From Brevibacterium senegalense (GTDB taxonomy: Bacteria; Actinomycetota; Actinomycetes; Actinomycetales; Brevibacteriaceae), in the NCBI RefSeq assembly GCF_000285835.1, contig NZ_HE978605.1, forward strand, positions 3,466 through 67,465: DNA of 64,000 bases. Direction: 5' to 3'. Position 1 is the stretch's first letter, and every line of letters begins with the position of its first letter. A program made the position numbers and the translations under genes. The notes beneath the pieces were generated by a model. The model had not been told where the DNA came from. It was given only the letters and a program-made list of their open reading frames with translations, and did not search any database. Positions 50,788 to 59,657 of this stretch are shown here, one piece after another.

Positions 50788-52702
50788 GTCCGCACCCTCC
50801 TGGCTCCAGCGACTGGCCCACGAGGTGCAGCGCGAGTGGGAGACCGTCGTCGACGCACTGGACTGGGAGACCGCGCCCCGTGCCGTCTGGGAGCCGCCCC
50901 CGGCACCGGGGTCCCCGGGCACCTGGTGCCCCGGCGGCTCGATCGACGTCGCGAGTAATCTGGTCCACCGGCACGCGGAGGCCCACGGCGACCGCGTCGC
51001 GATCCGCTGGGAGGGAGAGCCGGGCGACCGCAGCAGCCTCACGTACGCGCAGCTGTCGCACGAGGTCGACCGCGCCGTGCGCGCGCTGCGCGGACTGGGC
51101 GTGGGCTCGCAGGACGTCGTCGCACTCCACACGGGGTGGCTCCCGGAGACGGTCGTGACGATGATCGCGTGCATGAGCATCGGCGCCTCGTGGTCGATGC
51201 TGCCGGTCTCCCTCCCGTCGGAGGCGCTGGGACTGCGGATCGAGCAGCTGGCCCCCACCGTCCTCCTCACGCAGGACGGCGCGTGGCGCCGCGGTGCCGT
51301 CCTGCCCCTCAAGGCCCGTGCGGACGAAGCGCTGGCCAGCACCTCCAGTGTCGAGACGACCGTCGTCATCCGTCGCACCGGCATGGACGTCGCGTGGTTC
51401 CACGGAGACGTCTGGTACTCCGACCTGCTGGATTCGACCGATCCCCTGGCCCCGGTCGCATCGACGGCGCTGCCTCCCGATCACGTGCTCTGCACCCGGC
51501 AGCAGGCGTCCGGCGCGCCCACCGCCCGGCTCACCCAGCACACGGTCGCGGGCGTCCTCCTGCAGTCGGCCGCCGTGCACGCGACGGTGCGGTCCGGACC
51601 GGTGTTCTGGTGCGCCGCGGACGTGTCGTGGGCCGTCTCCACCTGGCACGGCCTCATCGGCCCCCTCCTGTCCGGCGACACCGTCGTCGTCTACGAGGGC
51701 ACCCTCGATGTCCCGGACCACCAGCGGACGCTCGACATCGTCGAGCGCTACGGCGTCTCCACGCTGGTGACCTCGCCGTCCGTCATGCGCACGCTGCGCG
51801 ACTGGCGGATCGAGGAGTCCATCGCCGCCCGCGGCGCCTCACTCACGCGCCTCATGACGGCCGGCGAGCCGGTGGAGCCCGGGCTGCGCGATTGGATGGA
51901 GCGGACCTTCGCGGCCGTCGACTGCGCGATCGCGGACGGGTGGGGGCAGGTCGAGCTGACCGGGATCGTCCTGGTGACCGGCACGTCGCCGCGACTGGAC
52001 TCCGCACGCGTCGTCGCCCACGCACTGCCCCGGGACGCACTCGGCCACGACGACCGGCCCGCGGACAAACCGGCCGCGGACACGCAGGCCTGGGGCACGC
52101 ACACCGCGGACGGCTCCAGCGCACAGGGGTCCACCGCCGCCCGCAGGCCGGTGGGCCCCGGAGGGTCCGGCCAGGTCGTCCTCCAGCTGCCCACCCCCGG
52201 ATCGATCAACCTGACGGAGCACCTCGACCGGGCGTGGGAGACAGGGGCCGCGGAGGCACTCGTCGTGACGGAGGACGTCGTCGCCATCGACCCGGACGGC
52301 ACTCCGCACTTCCGGGGACGCGCGGACGGGGTCGTCTCCGTGTCCGGTCAGCTCATCTCGCTGTCCGCCGTCGAGCGGGCGCTCGAGGAGCACCCGTTCG
52401 TCACGCGGGCGCTGGCGCTGCGCGCCCACCGCGAGAATTCCGGCAGCACGATCGTCGCATGCGTCGTCATCGACGGCGAGCCCAGCGACGCGGTCGCCCG
52501 CGACCTCATCGCGACGGTGAACGCGGAACTGGGCGGCCTGGCCCGCCCCCGGATGATCGTCTTCGTCGACCGCGTGGCTCCGCCGCTGGAGCGCACCGTG
52601 CTGGCACAGGCGCTCACCTCGCTCATTCCCTCGCGGACGGTCTGGACCGCGCGCGGCTGGGATGAGATCCGCGCGGCCGTGCGGACGACCCGCTCCGACT
52701 GA
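50780..52702 (+). CDS. Acetyl-CoA-synthetase-like protein with degenerate motifs
   Basis: The 640-residue protein aligns by eye with acyl-CoA synthetases of the AcsA/PrpE type (DRVAIRWEGEPGDRSSLTYA, GVGSQDVVALHTGWLPETVV, LPLKARADEAL). Key catalytic segments are altered. The TSGTTGxPK phosphate loop reads CTRQQASGAPTARL, the WWQTETG motif reads GWGQVELTG, and the C-terminal SGKxxR lysine motif is replaced by PPLERTVLAQ. GRADGVVSVSGQLIS keeps the hinge. A low-complexity insertion of ~60 residues lies at about 415-475. It may be inactive, regulatory, or have changed chemistry. The ATG overlaps the IclR stop. Confidence 0.78.
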   Translation: MPESAPSWLQRLAHEVQREWETVVDALDWETAPRAVWEPPPAPGSPGTWCPGGSIDVASNLVHRHAEAHGDRVAIRWEGEPGDRSSLTYAQLSHEVDRAVRALRGLGVGSQDVVALHTGWLPETVVTMIACMSIGASWSMLPVSLPSEALGLRIEQLAPTVLLTQDGAWRRGAVLPLKARADEALASTSSVETTVVIRRTGMDVAWFHGDVWYSDLLDSTDPLAPVASTALPPDHVLCTRQQASGAPTARLTQHTVAGVLLQSAAVHATVRSGPVFWCAADVSWAVSTWHGLIGPLLSGDTVVVYEGTLDVPDHQRTLDIVERYGVSTLVTSPSVMRTLRDWRIEESIAARGASLTRLMTAGEPVEPGLRDWMERTFAAVDCAIADGWGQVELTGIVLVTGTSPRLDSARVVAHALPRDALGHDDRPADKPAADTQAWGTHTADGSSAQGSTAARRPVGPGGSGQVVLQLPTPGSINLTEHLDRAWETGAAEALVVTEDVVAIDPDGTPHFRGRADGVVSVSGQLISLSAVERALEEHPFVTRALALRAHRENSGSTIVACVVIDGEPSDAVARDLIATVNAELGGLARPRMIVFVDRVAPPLERTVLAQALTSLIPSRTVWTARGWDEIRAAVRTTRSD

Positions 52703-52747
52703 GACTCGGAGGAGGACGGCTCAGACTAGGAGAAGGGCGCCCGATCC

Positions 52748-53485
52748 TCAGAGGAGGACGAGCGAGACGCCCAGCAGGATGAGCATCCCGCCGGCCACGG
52801 TGTCGACGACCAGCGGCCCGCGGCCCCTCGTGAGGTGGCGACCCACCCGGCGCGCGACGACGGACAGCAGCACCCCGTAGACGAACATGCACGCGGCGAC
52901 GGTCGCCAGGAGCAGGACGTGGTCGACGAACCCCGGGGACGCGGGCAGGAACGGCGGCAGCAGTGCCAGGAAGAAGAGACCCGTCTTGGGGTTCGTGAGC
53001 GAGGAGATGATGCCCGTCCGGAAGACGACCGGCAGACGGGTGACCGAGGGCACGACCACGGGTGCCTCGACGCGCGTCGCGGACTGGGACCGGACCGCGG
53101 TGGCGACGGGGGACGCAGTGCCGACCGGGGCCTCGGGAGCGGTGTCATCCGGCGTCGTCACGGCGACCCGCCGGCGGCCGCCGGTCGTCCCGCGCAGGGC
53201 GGCGCGCACGTGCAGGAGTGCGGTGGCGCCCAGGTAGACGAGGAAGGCACCGCCCACCCATGTGAGGACGACGCGGATGTCCGGGAAGCGCTGCAGCAGG
53301 GCGGCCACGCCCGTGAGCGCCAGGATCGCCCACACGAGCGTGCCCAGCGCAGCGGCGACGGAGTAGACCACGCCGGCCTTCAGCTGGTGGGCGGCGAAGC
53401 GCAGCGTGAGGAACGTGTCCGGCCCCGGGGTGAGGACGAGGATCGCGACCGCGCCCAGGAAGGCGATGAACTCGGCGCCGGTCAC
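52748..53485 (-). CDS. LysE/RhtB-family exporter
   Basis: The 245-residue membrane protein exports amino acids or related molecules. The LysE start TGAEFIAFLGAVAILVLTPG is followed by PDTFLTLRFA, and SSLTNPKTGLFFLALLPPF is the conserved second-half motif. About six helices are predicted. A cytoplasmic loop of ~60 polar residues (about 100-158) is longer than usual. The GTG at 53485 matches the family N-terminus; the frame continues open upstream to an ATG near 53589 that would add a Pro/Ala-rich leader. The divergent LysR gene suggests regulation. Confidence 0.85.
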   Translation of the reverse strand: MTGAEFIAFLGAVAILVLTPGPDTFLTLRFAAHQLKAGVVYSVAAALGTLVWAILALTGVAALLQRFPDIRVVLTWVGGAFLVYLGATALLHVRAALRGTTGGRRRVAVTTPDDTAPEAPVGTASPVATAVRSQSATRVEAPVVVPSVTRLPVVFRTGIISSLTNPKTGLFFLALLPPFLPASPGFVDHVLLLATVAACMFVYGVLLSVVARRVGRHLTRGRGPLVVDTVAGGMLILLGVSLVLL

Positions 53486-53726
53486 GCGTGCACCTGCCGG
53501 CGCGGGGTCCGGCGCTGCCGGCACCCATCGTGCGGGGTCCACCCCTGCGGGGTCGCTCCCTGCGGGGCCGCCTCGATCCTCTGCATCCATCGCCTCCGTC
53601 CGACGCTGCACGGGCACTTCCCGCGCGTGGCCGCAACCGGTCGGCATCGCACGGGGTGGCGACGCACGCGGAATGGGCCTCACCCAGGATGGCGCACGCG
53701 ACCCTCAAGGAGAAGCAACGATCTCT

Positions 53727-53738
53727 TCACGATCGTGA
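53727..53738. promoter_or_regulatory. Palindrome upstream of LysR gene
   Basis: TCACGATCGTGA is a perfect 12-base palindrome 22 bases before the LysR start, in the divergent interval to the LysE gene. It is a candidate operator or autoregulatory site. Confidence 0.5.
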
Positions 53739-53760
53739 GGCAGAGCCTTACACTCGTGGC

Positions 53761-54654
53761 ATGTGGGATCTGCAGCGACTGAGGATCTGGCGCGCGGTCG
53801 TGAGCACCGGTTCGGTGACGGCGGCCGCACGCAACCTCGACTACTCGCCGGCCAGCGTCAGCCAGCAGATCATCGCACTCCAGCGGGCCGTGGGCCTGCC
53901 CCTGTACCGGCGCGCGGGACGCGGCATCGAGATCACGGAGGCGGGCCACCGGTTCGCGGAGGAGTCCGAGTCGCTCTTCGGGGAATCCGCCCGCCTGGAC
54001 CGCGTCGTCGCCCAGATGCGGGCGCCTGCGCTCGATCGGGTCGTCATCGCCTGCCCGTCCTCCGTCGCGAAGGAGTGGATCCCCGCTGTGCTGCGCGACG
54101 CGGTGACCCGCCATCCGCACCTGCGCTTCGACGTGCTCACGAACGAACCGGTCCGCGGGGCGAGGTCCAGCGCCCCGGATATGGACGTGACGGTGCTGCC
54201 CGGCGGAGTGGACCCGGACGGAGACGAGCTCCTGGCGGTGGACGCCTACCAGCTGGTCGTCCCTAGCGATCATCCCGCAGCGACGCAGCAGTCGGTGCGC
54301 GTCGCGGAGCTGGAGGATCTGCCGCTGCTCGACCTCGACGTCGAGGGCAGTGTGTCCGGCGACGTCATGGACGACGCGGCCCGCGCCGCCGGCATCACCC
54401 CGCACCACGTGGCGCGGGCGGACGACCACTACGGCCTGCTCGCGATGGTGATGGCGGGGATCGGCCTCGCACCGCTCCCCCGCCTGGCGGCCCTCGATCT
54501 GCCGCCCAGCCTCGTGGCGGTGCCGCTCGTGGACCCGGAACCTGTGCGCAGCATCGTCCTGCACTGCGACCCGGATGCGCAGCACCGCCCCCACATGGCC
54601 GACATCCGCACCGCGTTCCGCCGGGCGGCGCAGAGGTCCGGCCCCGCTGACTGA
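53761..54654 (+). CDS. LysR-family transcriptional regulator
   Basis: The 297-residue protein has the LysR helix-turn-helix (LRIWRAVVSTGSVTAAARNL, SPASVSQQIIALQRAVGLPL, YRRAGRGIEITEAG) and a periplasmic-binding-like effector domain with VVIACPSSVAKEWIPAVL and LVVPSDHPAA. It diverges from the LysE exporter, the usual arrangement for LysG/ArgP-type activators, so the exporter is the probable target. The ATG at 53761 is the natural start because the helix-turn-helix begins immediately after it. Confidence 0.9.
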   Translation: MWDLQRLRIWRAVVSTGSVTAAARNLDYSPASVSQQIIALQRAVGLPLYRRAGRGIEITEAGHRFAEESESLFGESARLDRVVAQMRAPALDRVVIACPSSVAKEWIPAVLRDAVTRHPHLRFDVLTNEPVRGARSSAPDMDVTVLPGGVDPDGDELLAVDAYQLVVPSDHPAATQQSVRVAELEDLPLLDLDVEGSVSGDVMDDAARAAGITPHHVARADDHYGLLAMVMAGIGLAPLPRLAALDLPPSLVAVPLVDPEPVRSIVLHCDPDAQHRPHMADIRTAFRRAAQRSGPAD

Positions 54655-54708
54655 GGAGCAGCGGACTGAGGAGCGACGGTCTGAAGAGCCGCGGTCTGAA
54701 GAGCGACG
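54649..54708. repeat. 15-bp tandem repeat, four copies
   Basis: Units starting at 54649, 54664, 54679 and 54694 follow the pattern G(A/T)CTGA(G/A)GAGC(A/G/C)(G/A)CG. A fifth partial unit follows. The array begins at the LysR stop codon and lies in the 345-base gene-free interval before rplQ. Confidence 0.8.
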
Positions 54709-54730
54709 GTCTGAGCCGACGCGGGCCCGT

Positions 54731-54787
54731 TGAGGTGTACGTACACGCCCCGAATGTCGCAGAACTCAGGCGTGCACGTGCACCTCA
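54731..54787. repeat. Compound intergenic hairpin, copy B
   Basis: TGAGGTGTACGTACACGCC (54731-54749) faces GGCGTGCACGTGCACCTCA (54769-54787), a 19-bp stem with two G-T pairs, around a 19-base loop containing CCGAATGTCGCAGAACTCA. The arm start TGAGGTGTA and the loop core CCGA...GC...GAACTC match the element at 7436-7494. Confidence 0.8.
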
Positions 54788-54870
54788 GCGCAGAGTGCGC
54801 GCGCGACCTGCCCCGTAGCGCCGCCGCGAGACGGCTACAACGCTGCACGGCGCCGCCGCGACACAGCGCC

Positions 54871-54918
54871 GCCGCGACACGACGACGCCGCGACACGACG
54901 ACGCCGCGACACGACGAC
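54871..54918. repeat. 16-bp tandem repeat, three copies
   Basis: GCCGCGACACGACGAC is repeated exactly at 54871, 54887 and 54903, and a degenerate copy precedes it. The last copy runs into the rplQ terminator stem, whose far arm carries the matching GTCGTGTC. The array may have arisen from the terminator arm. Confidence 0.85.
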
Positions 54919-54955
54919 GCCGCCCGTGACCCCAGCGGGTTCACGGGCGGCGTCG
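54915..54955 (-). terminator. Terminator of the alpha operon (after rplQ)
   Basis: CGACGCCGCCCGTGA (54915-54929) and TCACGGGCGGCGTCG (54941-54955) form a perfect 15-bp stem 45 bases after the rplQ stop. Confidence 0.8.
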
Positions 54956-54999
54956 TGTCAGTCAGTCCCGTTCGCGGGCGCGGCCCGCGATGACGGGAC

Positions 55000-55530
55000 T
55001 CACTTGTCCTCGGCGGCCTCCTGGGCCTCGTCGATCTGCGCGCCGGACTCGACGTCCGCCTCCGCGGCCGGGGCCTCGGCGGCCTCGGTCTCGACGACCT
55101 CTGTCTCCTCGACGTCAGCAGCGGCGGCGGTGGCCTGCTCGGCCTCCTTCACCGTGGCCTGCTTGGGCGAGTAGGGCTCCAGCACCAGCTCGATGACGGC
55201 CATGGGGGCGTTGTCGCCCTTGCGCGGACCGATCTTCGTGATCCGGGTGTAGCCGCCCGGGCGCTCGGCGACGGCCGGAGCGATCGAGGTGAAGAGCTCG
55301 TGCACGATCCCCTTGTCGGAGATCGCACCCAGCACGCGACGGCGCGCGGCCAGGTCGCCCTTCTTCGCGAAGGTGACGAGGCGCTCCGCCACCGGACGCA
55401 GGCGCTTGGCCTTCGTCACCGTGGTAGTGATGGACTTGTGCTCGAAGAGCTGCGCGGCGAGGTTGTTGAGCATGATCCGCTCGTGCGCCGGCGAGCCTCC
55501 GAGGCGGTTTCCCTTGGTGGGGGTGGGCAT
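55000..55530 (-). CDS. rplQ: 50S ribosomal protein L17
   Basis: The 176-residue protein has the L17 domain at residues 1-120 ([60 protein letters not shown]). An Ala/Glu-rich acidic tail (about 125-176) is typical of actinobacterial L17. It ends the infA-rpmJ-rpsM-rpsK-rpoA-rplQ run, following rpoA by 44 bases. Confidence 0.96.
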   Translation of the reverse strand: MPTPTKGNRLGGSPAHERIMLNNLAAQLFEHKSITTTVTKAKRLRPVAERLVTFAKKGDLAARRRVLGAISDKGIVHELFTSIAPAVAERPGGYTRITKIGPRKGDNAPMAVIELVLEPYSPKQATVKEAEQATAAAADVEETEVVETEAAEAPAAEADVESGAQIDEAQEAAEDK

Positions 55531-55574
55531 TGTTCTGTCTCCTTGGAATTCTTAAGGCTGCGCGGGGCCGCCGC

Positions 55575-56576
55575 TCAGTACTGCTCGTCCTCGACGAACA
55601 CGTCGTCGTCCACCGCGTCCTCGGCATCGCCGAACCCGGCCGGGCTGTCCTTGAGGTTGAGCCCCAGCTCACCCAGCTTCTGCCGGACCTCGTCGATGGA
55701 CTTCTGACCGAAGTTCCGGATGTCCATGAGGTCGGCCTCGCTGCGCGCCACGAGCTCACCCACGGTGTGGATGCCCTCGCGCTTGAGGCAGTTGTACGAG
55801 CGGACCGTCAGCTCGAGGTCCTCGATCGCGAGCGCCAGATCGGCGGCCATCGCGGCATCGACCGGCGACGGGCCGATCTCGATGCCCTCGGCCTCGACGT
55901 TGAGCTCGCGCGCCAGGCCGAACAGCTCCACGAGCGTCTTGCCCGCGGAGGCGAGGGCATCGCGGGGGACGATCGACGGCTTCGTCTCCACATCGATGAT
56001 GAGGCGATCGAAGTCCGTGCGCTGCTCGACACGGGTGGCCTCGACCTTGTACGACACCTTGAGCACGGGCGAGTAGATCGAGTCGACCGGGATCCGGCCG
56101 ATCTCTGCGTCCGCGTTCTTGTTCTGGGCTGCGGACACGTAACCGCGACCGCGCTCCACCGTCAGCTCGATGTCGAGACGACCGGTGTCGTTGAGCGTGG
56201 CGATGTACAGCTCGGGATTGTGGATCTCCACACCGGCGGGTGCGGAGATGTCCTCGGCCGTGACCGCTCCCGGGCCCTGCTTGCGCAGGTACGCGACGAC
56301 GGGCTCGTCGAACTCCGACGAGACGACCAGCGACTTCAGGTTGAGGAGGAACTCGGTGACGTCCTCCTTGACCCCCGGCACCGTCGAGAACTCGTGCAGG
56401 ACTCCGTCGATCCGGACGCTCGTGACCGAGGCGCCGGGGATGGACGAGAGCAGGGTGCGACGCATCGAGTTGCCGAGGGTGTAGCCGAATCCGGGCTCCA
56501 GCGGTTCGATGGTGAACCGCGAGCGGCGCTCGGAGACGACCTCTTCCGTGAGCGTGGGGCGCTGTGCAATGAGCAC
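55575..56576 (-). CDS. rpoA: RNA polymerase alpha subunit
   Basis: The 333-residue subunit has the alpha N-terminal dimerisation domain (about 1-230, with [20 protein letters not shown] and [18 protein letters not shown]) and the C-terminal DNA- and activator-binding domain (about 245-310: [35 protein letters not shown]). An acidic ~20-residue end is present. rpsD is absent between rpsK and rpoA, as in many Micrococcales. Confidence 0.97.
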   Translation of the reverse strand: MLIAQRPTLTEEVVSERRSRFTIEPLEPGFGYTLGNSMRRTLLSSIPGASVTSVRIDGVLHEFSTVPGVKEDVTEFLLNLKSLVVSSEFDEPVVAYLRKQGPGAVTAEDISAPAGVEIHNPELYIATLNDTGRLDIELTVERGRGYVSAAQNKNADAEIGRIPVDSIYSPVLKVSYKVEATRVEQRTDFDRLIIDVETKPSIVPRDALASAGKTLVELFGLARELNVEAEGIEIGPSPVDAAMAADLALAIEDLELTVRSYNCLKREGIHTVGELVARSEADLMDIRNFGQKSIDEVRQKLGELGLNLKDSPAGFGDAEDAVDDDVFVEDEQY

Positions 56577-56734
56577 GTGGGCTTCCTTTCAGCGAACATC
56601 CGCCATATGACGTTCGCGGGCATTCGAGAGCACGCGAGGGGTTCGTGCTCGAAACGCTGGCTGGTGGAGGTCCGATCGGTGCGACCGCCGCCGGGGACTC
56701 GCGTCACCGGCGGCGGAGAGCCGATCGGGGAGGA

Positions 56735-57136
56735 TCAGCCGCGCCGACGCTTGGGCGGACGGCAGCCGTTGTGCGGGGTGGGGGTGACGTCCTGGATCGT
56801 GCCCAGCTCCAGGCCGGCGGCCTGGAGGGAGCGGATCGCGGTCTCGCGGCCCGAACCCGGGCCCTTCACGAAGACATCGACCTTCTTGAGGCCGTGCTCC
56901 TGCGCGCGGCGGGCAGCGGACTCCGCCGCCATCTGCGCGGCGTAGGGCGTCGACTTGCGCGAACCCTTGAAGCCCACCTCACCGGACGAGGCCCAGGAGA
57001 TGACAGCACCGGACGGGTCCGTGATGGACACGATGGTGTTGTTGAACGTGGACTTGATGTGCGCCTGACCGGCGACGACATTCTTCTTGACGCTGCGACG
57101 CGTCTTGCGTGCTGCTGTGCGTGACTTGGGAGGCAT
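56735..57136 (-). CDS. rpsK: 30S ribosomal protein S11
   Basis: The 133-residue protein has the basic N-terminus ([19 protein letters not shown]), the core [20 protein letters not shown] with [20 protein letters not shown], and the C-terminal [18 protein letters not shown] signature of S11. It lies 33 bases after rpsM and 158 bases before rpoA. Confidence 0.97.
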   Translation of the reverse strand: MPPKSRTAARKTRRSVKKNVVAGQAHIKSTFNNTIVSITDPSGAVISWASSGEVGFKGSRKSTPYAAQMAAESAARRAQEHGLKKVDVFVKGPGSGRETAIRSLQAAGLELGTIQDVTPTPHNGCRPPKRRRG

Positions 57137-57169
57137 ATTCCTGGAAACTCCTGATCGATCCTGAGGGGA

Positions 57170-57538
57170 TTACTTCTTCTTACCGGCCACGGTGCGCTTG
57201 GGTCCCTTGCGGGTGCGCGCATTGGTCTTCGTGCGCTGTCCGCGCACGGGAAGGCCACGACGGTGGCGGAGGCCCTCGTAGGAGCCGATCTCCACCTTGC
57301 GGCGGATGTCGGCGGACACCTCGCGGCGGAGGTCGCCCTCGACCTTGAAGGTGCCTTCGATGTAATCGCGGAGCTGCACGAGCTCTGCGTCGGTCAGGTC
57401 TTTCACACGGGTCGACGGGTCGATGCCCGTCTCCGTCAGGGTCTGGCGCGCACGCGTGCGGCCCACACCGTAGATGTATGTCAGGGCGACAACGACCCGC
57501 TTCTCACGGGGGATGTCGACTCCGGCAAGACGTGCCAT
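57170..57538 (-). CDS. rpsM: 30S ribosomal protein S13
   Basis: The 122-residue protein starts [20 protein letters not shown], with the helix-two-turn-helix [11 protein letters not shown] and the C-terminal [20 protein letters not shown] signature, ending in a lysine-rich tail that contacts tRNA in the P site. The ATG at 57538 is the family start. About 205 bases without a gene separate it from rpmJ. Confidence 0.97.
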   Translation of the reverse strand: MARLAGVDIPREKRVVVALTYIYGVGRTRARQTLTETGIDPSTRVKDLTDAELVQLRDYIEGTFKVEGDLRREVSADIRRKVEIGSYEGLRHRRGLPVRGQRTKTNARTRKGPKRTVAGKKK

Positions 57539-57743
57539 CTGTTCTTCCTTCTGATTGTTCCGGAGGTGCTGGTGCAGACCCTGTCCGGCAGTGTCTTCGT
57601 CACTGCGGGTCCCCGGCCTCCGACCGGGGGTGTCGTCCCGCGCCCGTCCGAACCGGTGGATCGTGGGGGCGGGGGGCGGGGTCTGCGTGGGTGTGCGGCT
57701 CACGACCGCGGTCGTGACACCAGATCTGTCCGAAGCGGGACGA

Positions 57744-57857
57744 TCAGCCCTGACGCTGCTTGTGGCGCGGGTTCTCGCAGATCACCATGACACGGCTGTG
57801 TCGACGGATGACCTTGCACTTCTCGCAGATCGGCTTGACGCTGGGCTTCACCTTCAT
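57744..57857 (-). CDS. rpmJ: 50S ribosomal protein L36
   Basis: The 37-residue protein is [20 protein letters not shown] followed by [17 protein letters not shown]. The zinc-ribbon ligands Cys11, Cys14, Cys27 and His32 are all present, so this is the zinc-binding (C+) paralogue of L36. It lies between infA and rpsM in the classical order. Confidence 0.97.
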   Translation of the reverse strand: MKVKPSVKPICEKCKVIRRHSRVMVICENPRHKQRQG

Positions 57858-57936
57858 AGCTGTTCCTTCTTCCACCGCGAAGGCCCCGGGATGCCCCCGG
57901 GGCTGCGCCTGCGAAATCGTCGAAGCGATCTTCTGC

Positions 57937-58158
57937 TTACTTGTACCGGTAGACGATCCGGCCGCGCGACAGGTCGTAGGGCGAGAGCTCCACGACGACG
58001 CGGTCCTCCGGCAGGATGCGGATGTAGTGCTGGCGCATCTTGCCCGAGATGTGAGCGAGAACCTTGTGGCCGTTGGTCAGTTCGACCCGGAATGAAGCGT
58101 TGGGGAGCGCCTCGACGACAGTCCCCTCGATCTCGATGACCCCTTCTTTCTTGGCCAT
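57937..58158 (-). CDS. infA: Translation initiation factor IF-1
   Basis: The 73-residue OB-fold factor begins [20 protein letters not shown] and contains [20 protein letters not shown] and the closing [16 protein letters not shown]. It binds the ribosomal A site during initiation. The ATG at 58158 gives the normal length. It is first in the alpha-operon unit; in related genomes map lies just upstream, but here four kilobases intervene. Confidence 0.97.
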   Translation of the reverse strand: MAKKEGVIEIEGTVVEALPNASFRVELTNGHKVLAHISGKMRQHYIRILPEDRVVVELSPYDLSRGRIVYRYK

Positions 58159-58426
58159 GTGTGTTCTCACCCTCGATTTCCCGCGGTCGCACCGCGTGTC
58201 ATTCGTTCGTTGCGGGGCGTGAGCCCCTCGTCGACCGGCAGCCTGTCCGTCCGCGCCCCTGCATCCGTCGTGTCACGGTGATCTGGGTATACTCCCCACA
58301 GATCGAGCCGCAGACGGCGTGCACAGAGGTCCCGTGGTCACAGGCCAAGAGAACACTCTACAGCAGTGCGCGCGCATACGCCACATCGCGACGACCGCGC
58401 AAGGCGGACACGCCGGAGGGATCACC
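58159..58426. other. Divergent interval between infA and calpain-like gene
   Basis: This 268-base stretch must carry the promoter of the infA operon and of the calpain-like gene. TATACT at 58288-58293 is a possible -10 element (plus strand), without a clear -35. No small gene or further structure was recognised. Confidence 0.35.
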
Positions 58427-59575
58427 ATGCCAGTCTCCCGAGTCCCCCTGCTGGTGGAGCGCGCCCTCCCGGACCTGCTGGATCCGCTGGCCGGTCCTGC
58501 GGACCGGGCCGCGGCCGCCCGCCTCGTCGACCGCGCGCAGTCGACGTCCCTCACCGCACTGCCCCTGCACCGGGCCGCCGCCGAGGCCGTCCTCCGGTTC
58601 CTCGAACCGGCTCCGGGTGCGCGGCTGGTCCGGTTCCTCACCACCGCCGAGGCCGCCTCGCCCGCACTGCCGACCCGCCTGGTGGCATGCCTGCTGGCCC
58701 GAGCGCGGGGCCTCGAGCCGCTGCCACGCGGTCCGCAGGTGTTCGAGCCGGTCGCCGTCCGCTCGACCGCACCTCGCCGCCGGCGCGCCCGCCAGGGTCA
58801 CCTGGGCGACTGCTGGCTCATCGCGGTGCTCGATTCCTGCGAGAACGTCTCCCCCGGCTTCCTGGACAGACTGGTGACGCCCGTCCCGGTGGAGGACGGG
58901 CTGTGCGCAGACTCCGCGGAGTCGTCGGGGATCGTCCGCCGAGACTCGGCTGACGTCGACCTCGTCGCGATCGATCTCACACTCCCCCGCGTGCCGATGC
59001 CGGGTCTGCGGCGCATCCCGTTCCTGCCGGTGCGGCGGACGTCGGTCATCGTGAGCACGCGGGTGCCGCTGCGGCACCGTGCGGGCGACACCCGGCTCAA
59101 GGCCTCCGTGGCCTCCCTCGTGGAGAAGGCCGCGGTCGTCGCGTGGTCCGACGGCTCGTACCGGCGTCTGCAGAACGACTTCGCGGGCATCGGCCTGCTG
59201 CTCACGACCGGCAGGTGGAGTCCTGCCCGTCCGGTCCCGCGCACCGTCGAGGCCGTGGGCGGCTGGCTGGAGAAGGGCAGACCCGTCGTACTCTCGACCC
59301 TCAGGCGTCCCGGCGGTTCGTTCGAACTGGACCGCGAGGACGGCGAGGGCACCGTCGCCTTCATGGATGCGCACGTCTACGTGGCGCGTCGGGTGCTGCG
59401 CTGCGATGAGACCGGTCGCGCGGGCGCCGGGCATCCGCTGCGTCTGCACGTCCACAATCCGGTGGGCGGATCCGAGTCCCGCCGCCGGCGTCGCACTGAC
59501 CTGTACCTGTCCGCGCAGCAGATGCGGCGGGCCTTCATCAGCGCGAACGTGGGGCCGGTGCTGCGCGGAGCGTGA
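58427..59575 (+). CDS. Calpain-like (C2-type) cysteine protease domain protein
   Basis: The 382-residue protein has no signal peptide or membrane helix. ARQGHLGDCWLIAVLDSCEN matches the papain-fold calpain motif QGxLGDCW: Gln123 would form the oxyanion hole and Cys129 would be the nucleophile. Downstream, FMDAHVYVARR gives His316 and LHVHNPVGGSE gives Asn344, in the order and spacing of the calpain HAY...RNPWG elements. Residues 1-110 are a helical, Arg/Ala/Leu-rich N-terminal domain of unknown fold. ATG 58427 has GGAGGG six bases upstream. The complete triad argues for activity, but substrate and localisation are unknown. Confidence 0.72.
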   Translation: MPVSRVPLLVERALPDLLDPLAGPADRAAAARLVDRAQSTSLTALPLHRAAAEAVLRFLEPAPGARLVRFLTTAEAASPALPTRLVACLLARARGLEPLPRGPQVFEPVAVRSTAPRRRRARQGHLGDCWLIAVLDSCENVSPGFLDRLVTPVPVEDGLCADSAESSGIVRRDSADVDLVAIDLTLPRVPMPGLRRIPFLPVRRTSVIVSTRVPLRHRAGDTRLKASVASLVEKAAVVAWSDGSYRRLQNDFAGIGLLLTTGRWSPARPVPRTVEAVGGWLEKGRPVVLSTLRRPGGSFELDREDGEGTVAFMDAHVYVARRVLRCDETGRAGAGHPLRLHVHNPVGGSESRRRRRTDLYLSAQQMRRAFISANVGPVLRGA

Positions 59576-59657
59576 CGCGGTGCGTTTCGCGGTCCCGGTT
59601 CCGCGCACACGGGCATCGTCGTGCCATGTGCACGAGACCGCACACCGGACGGCGGCG

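Noticed and set aside
54649-54918. Tandem repeats considered as a CRISPR array
   Set aside because: Units are 15-16 bp, directly adjacent with no variable spacers, and no cas genes are present.
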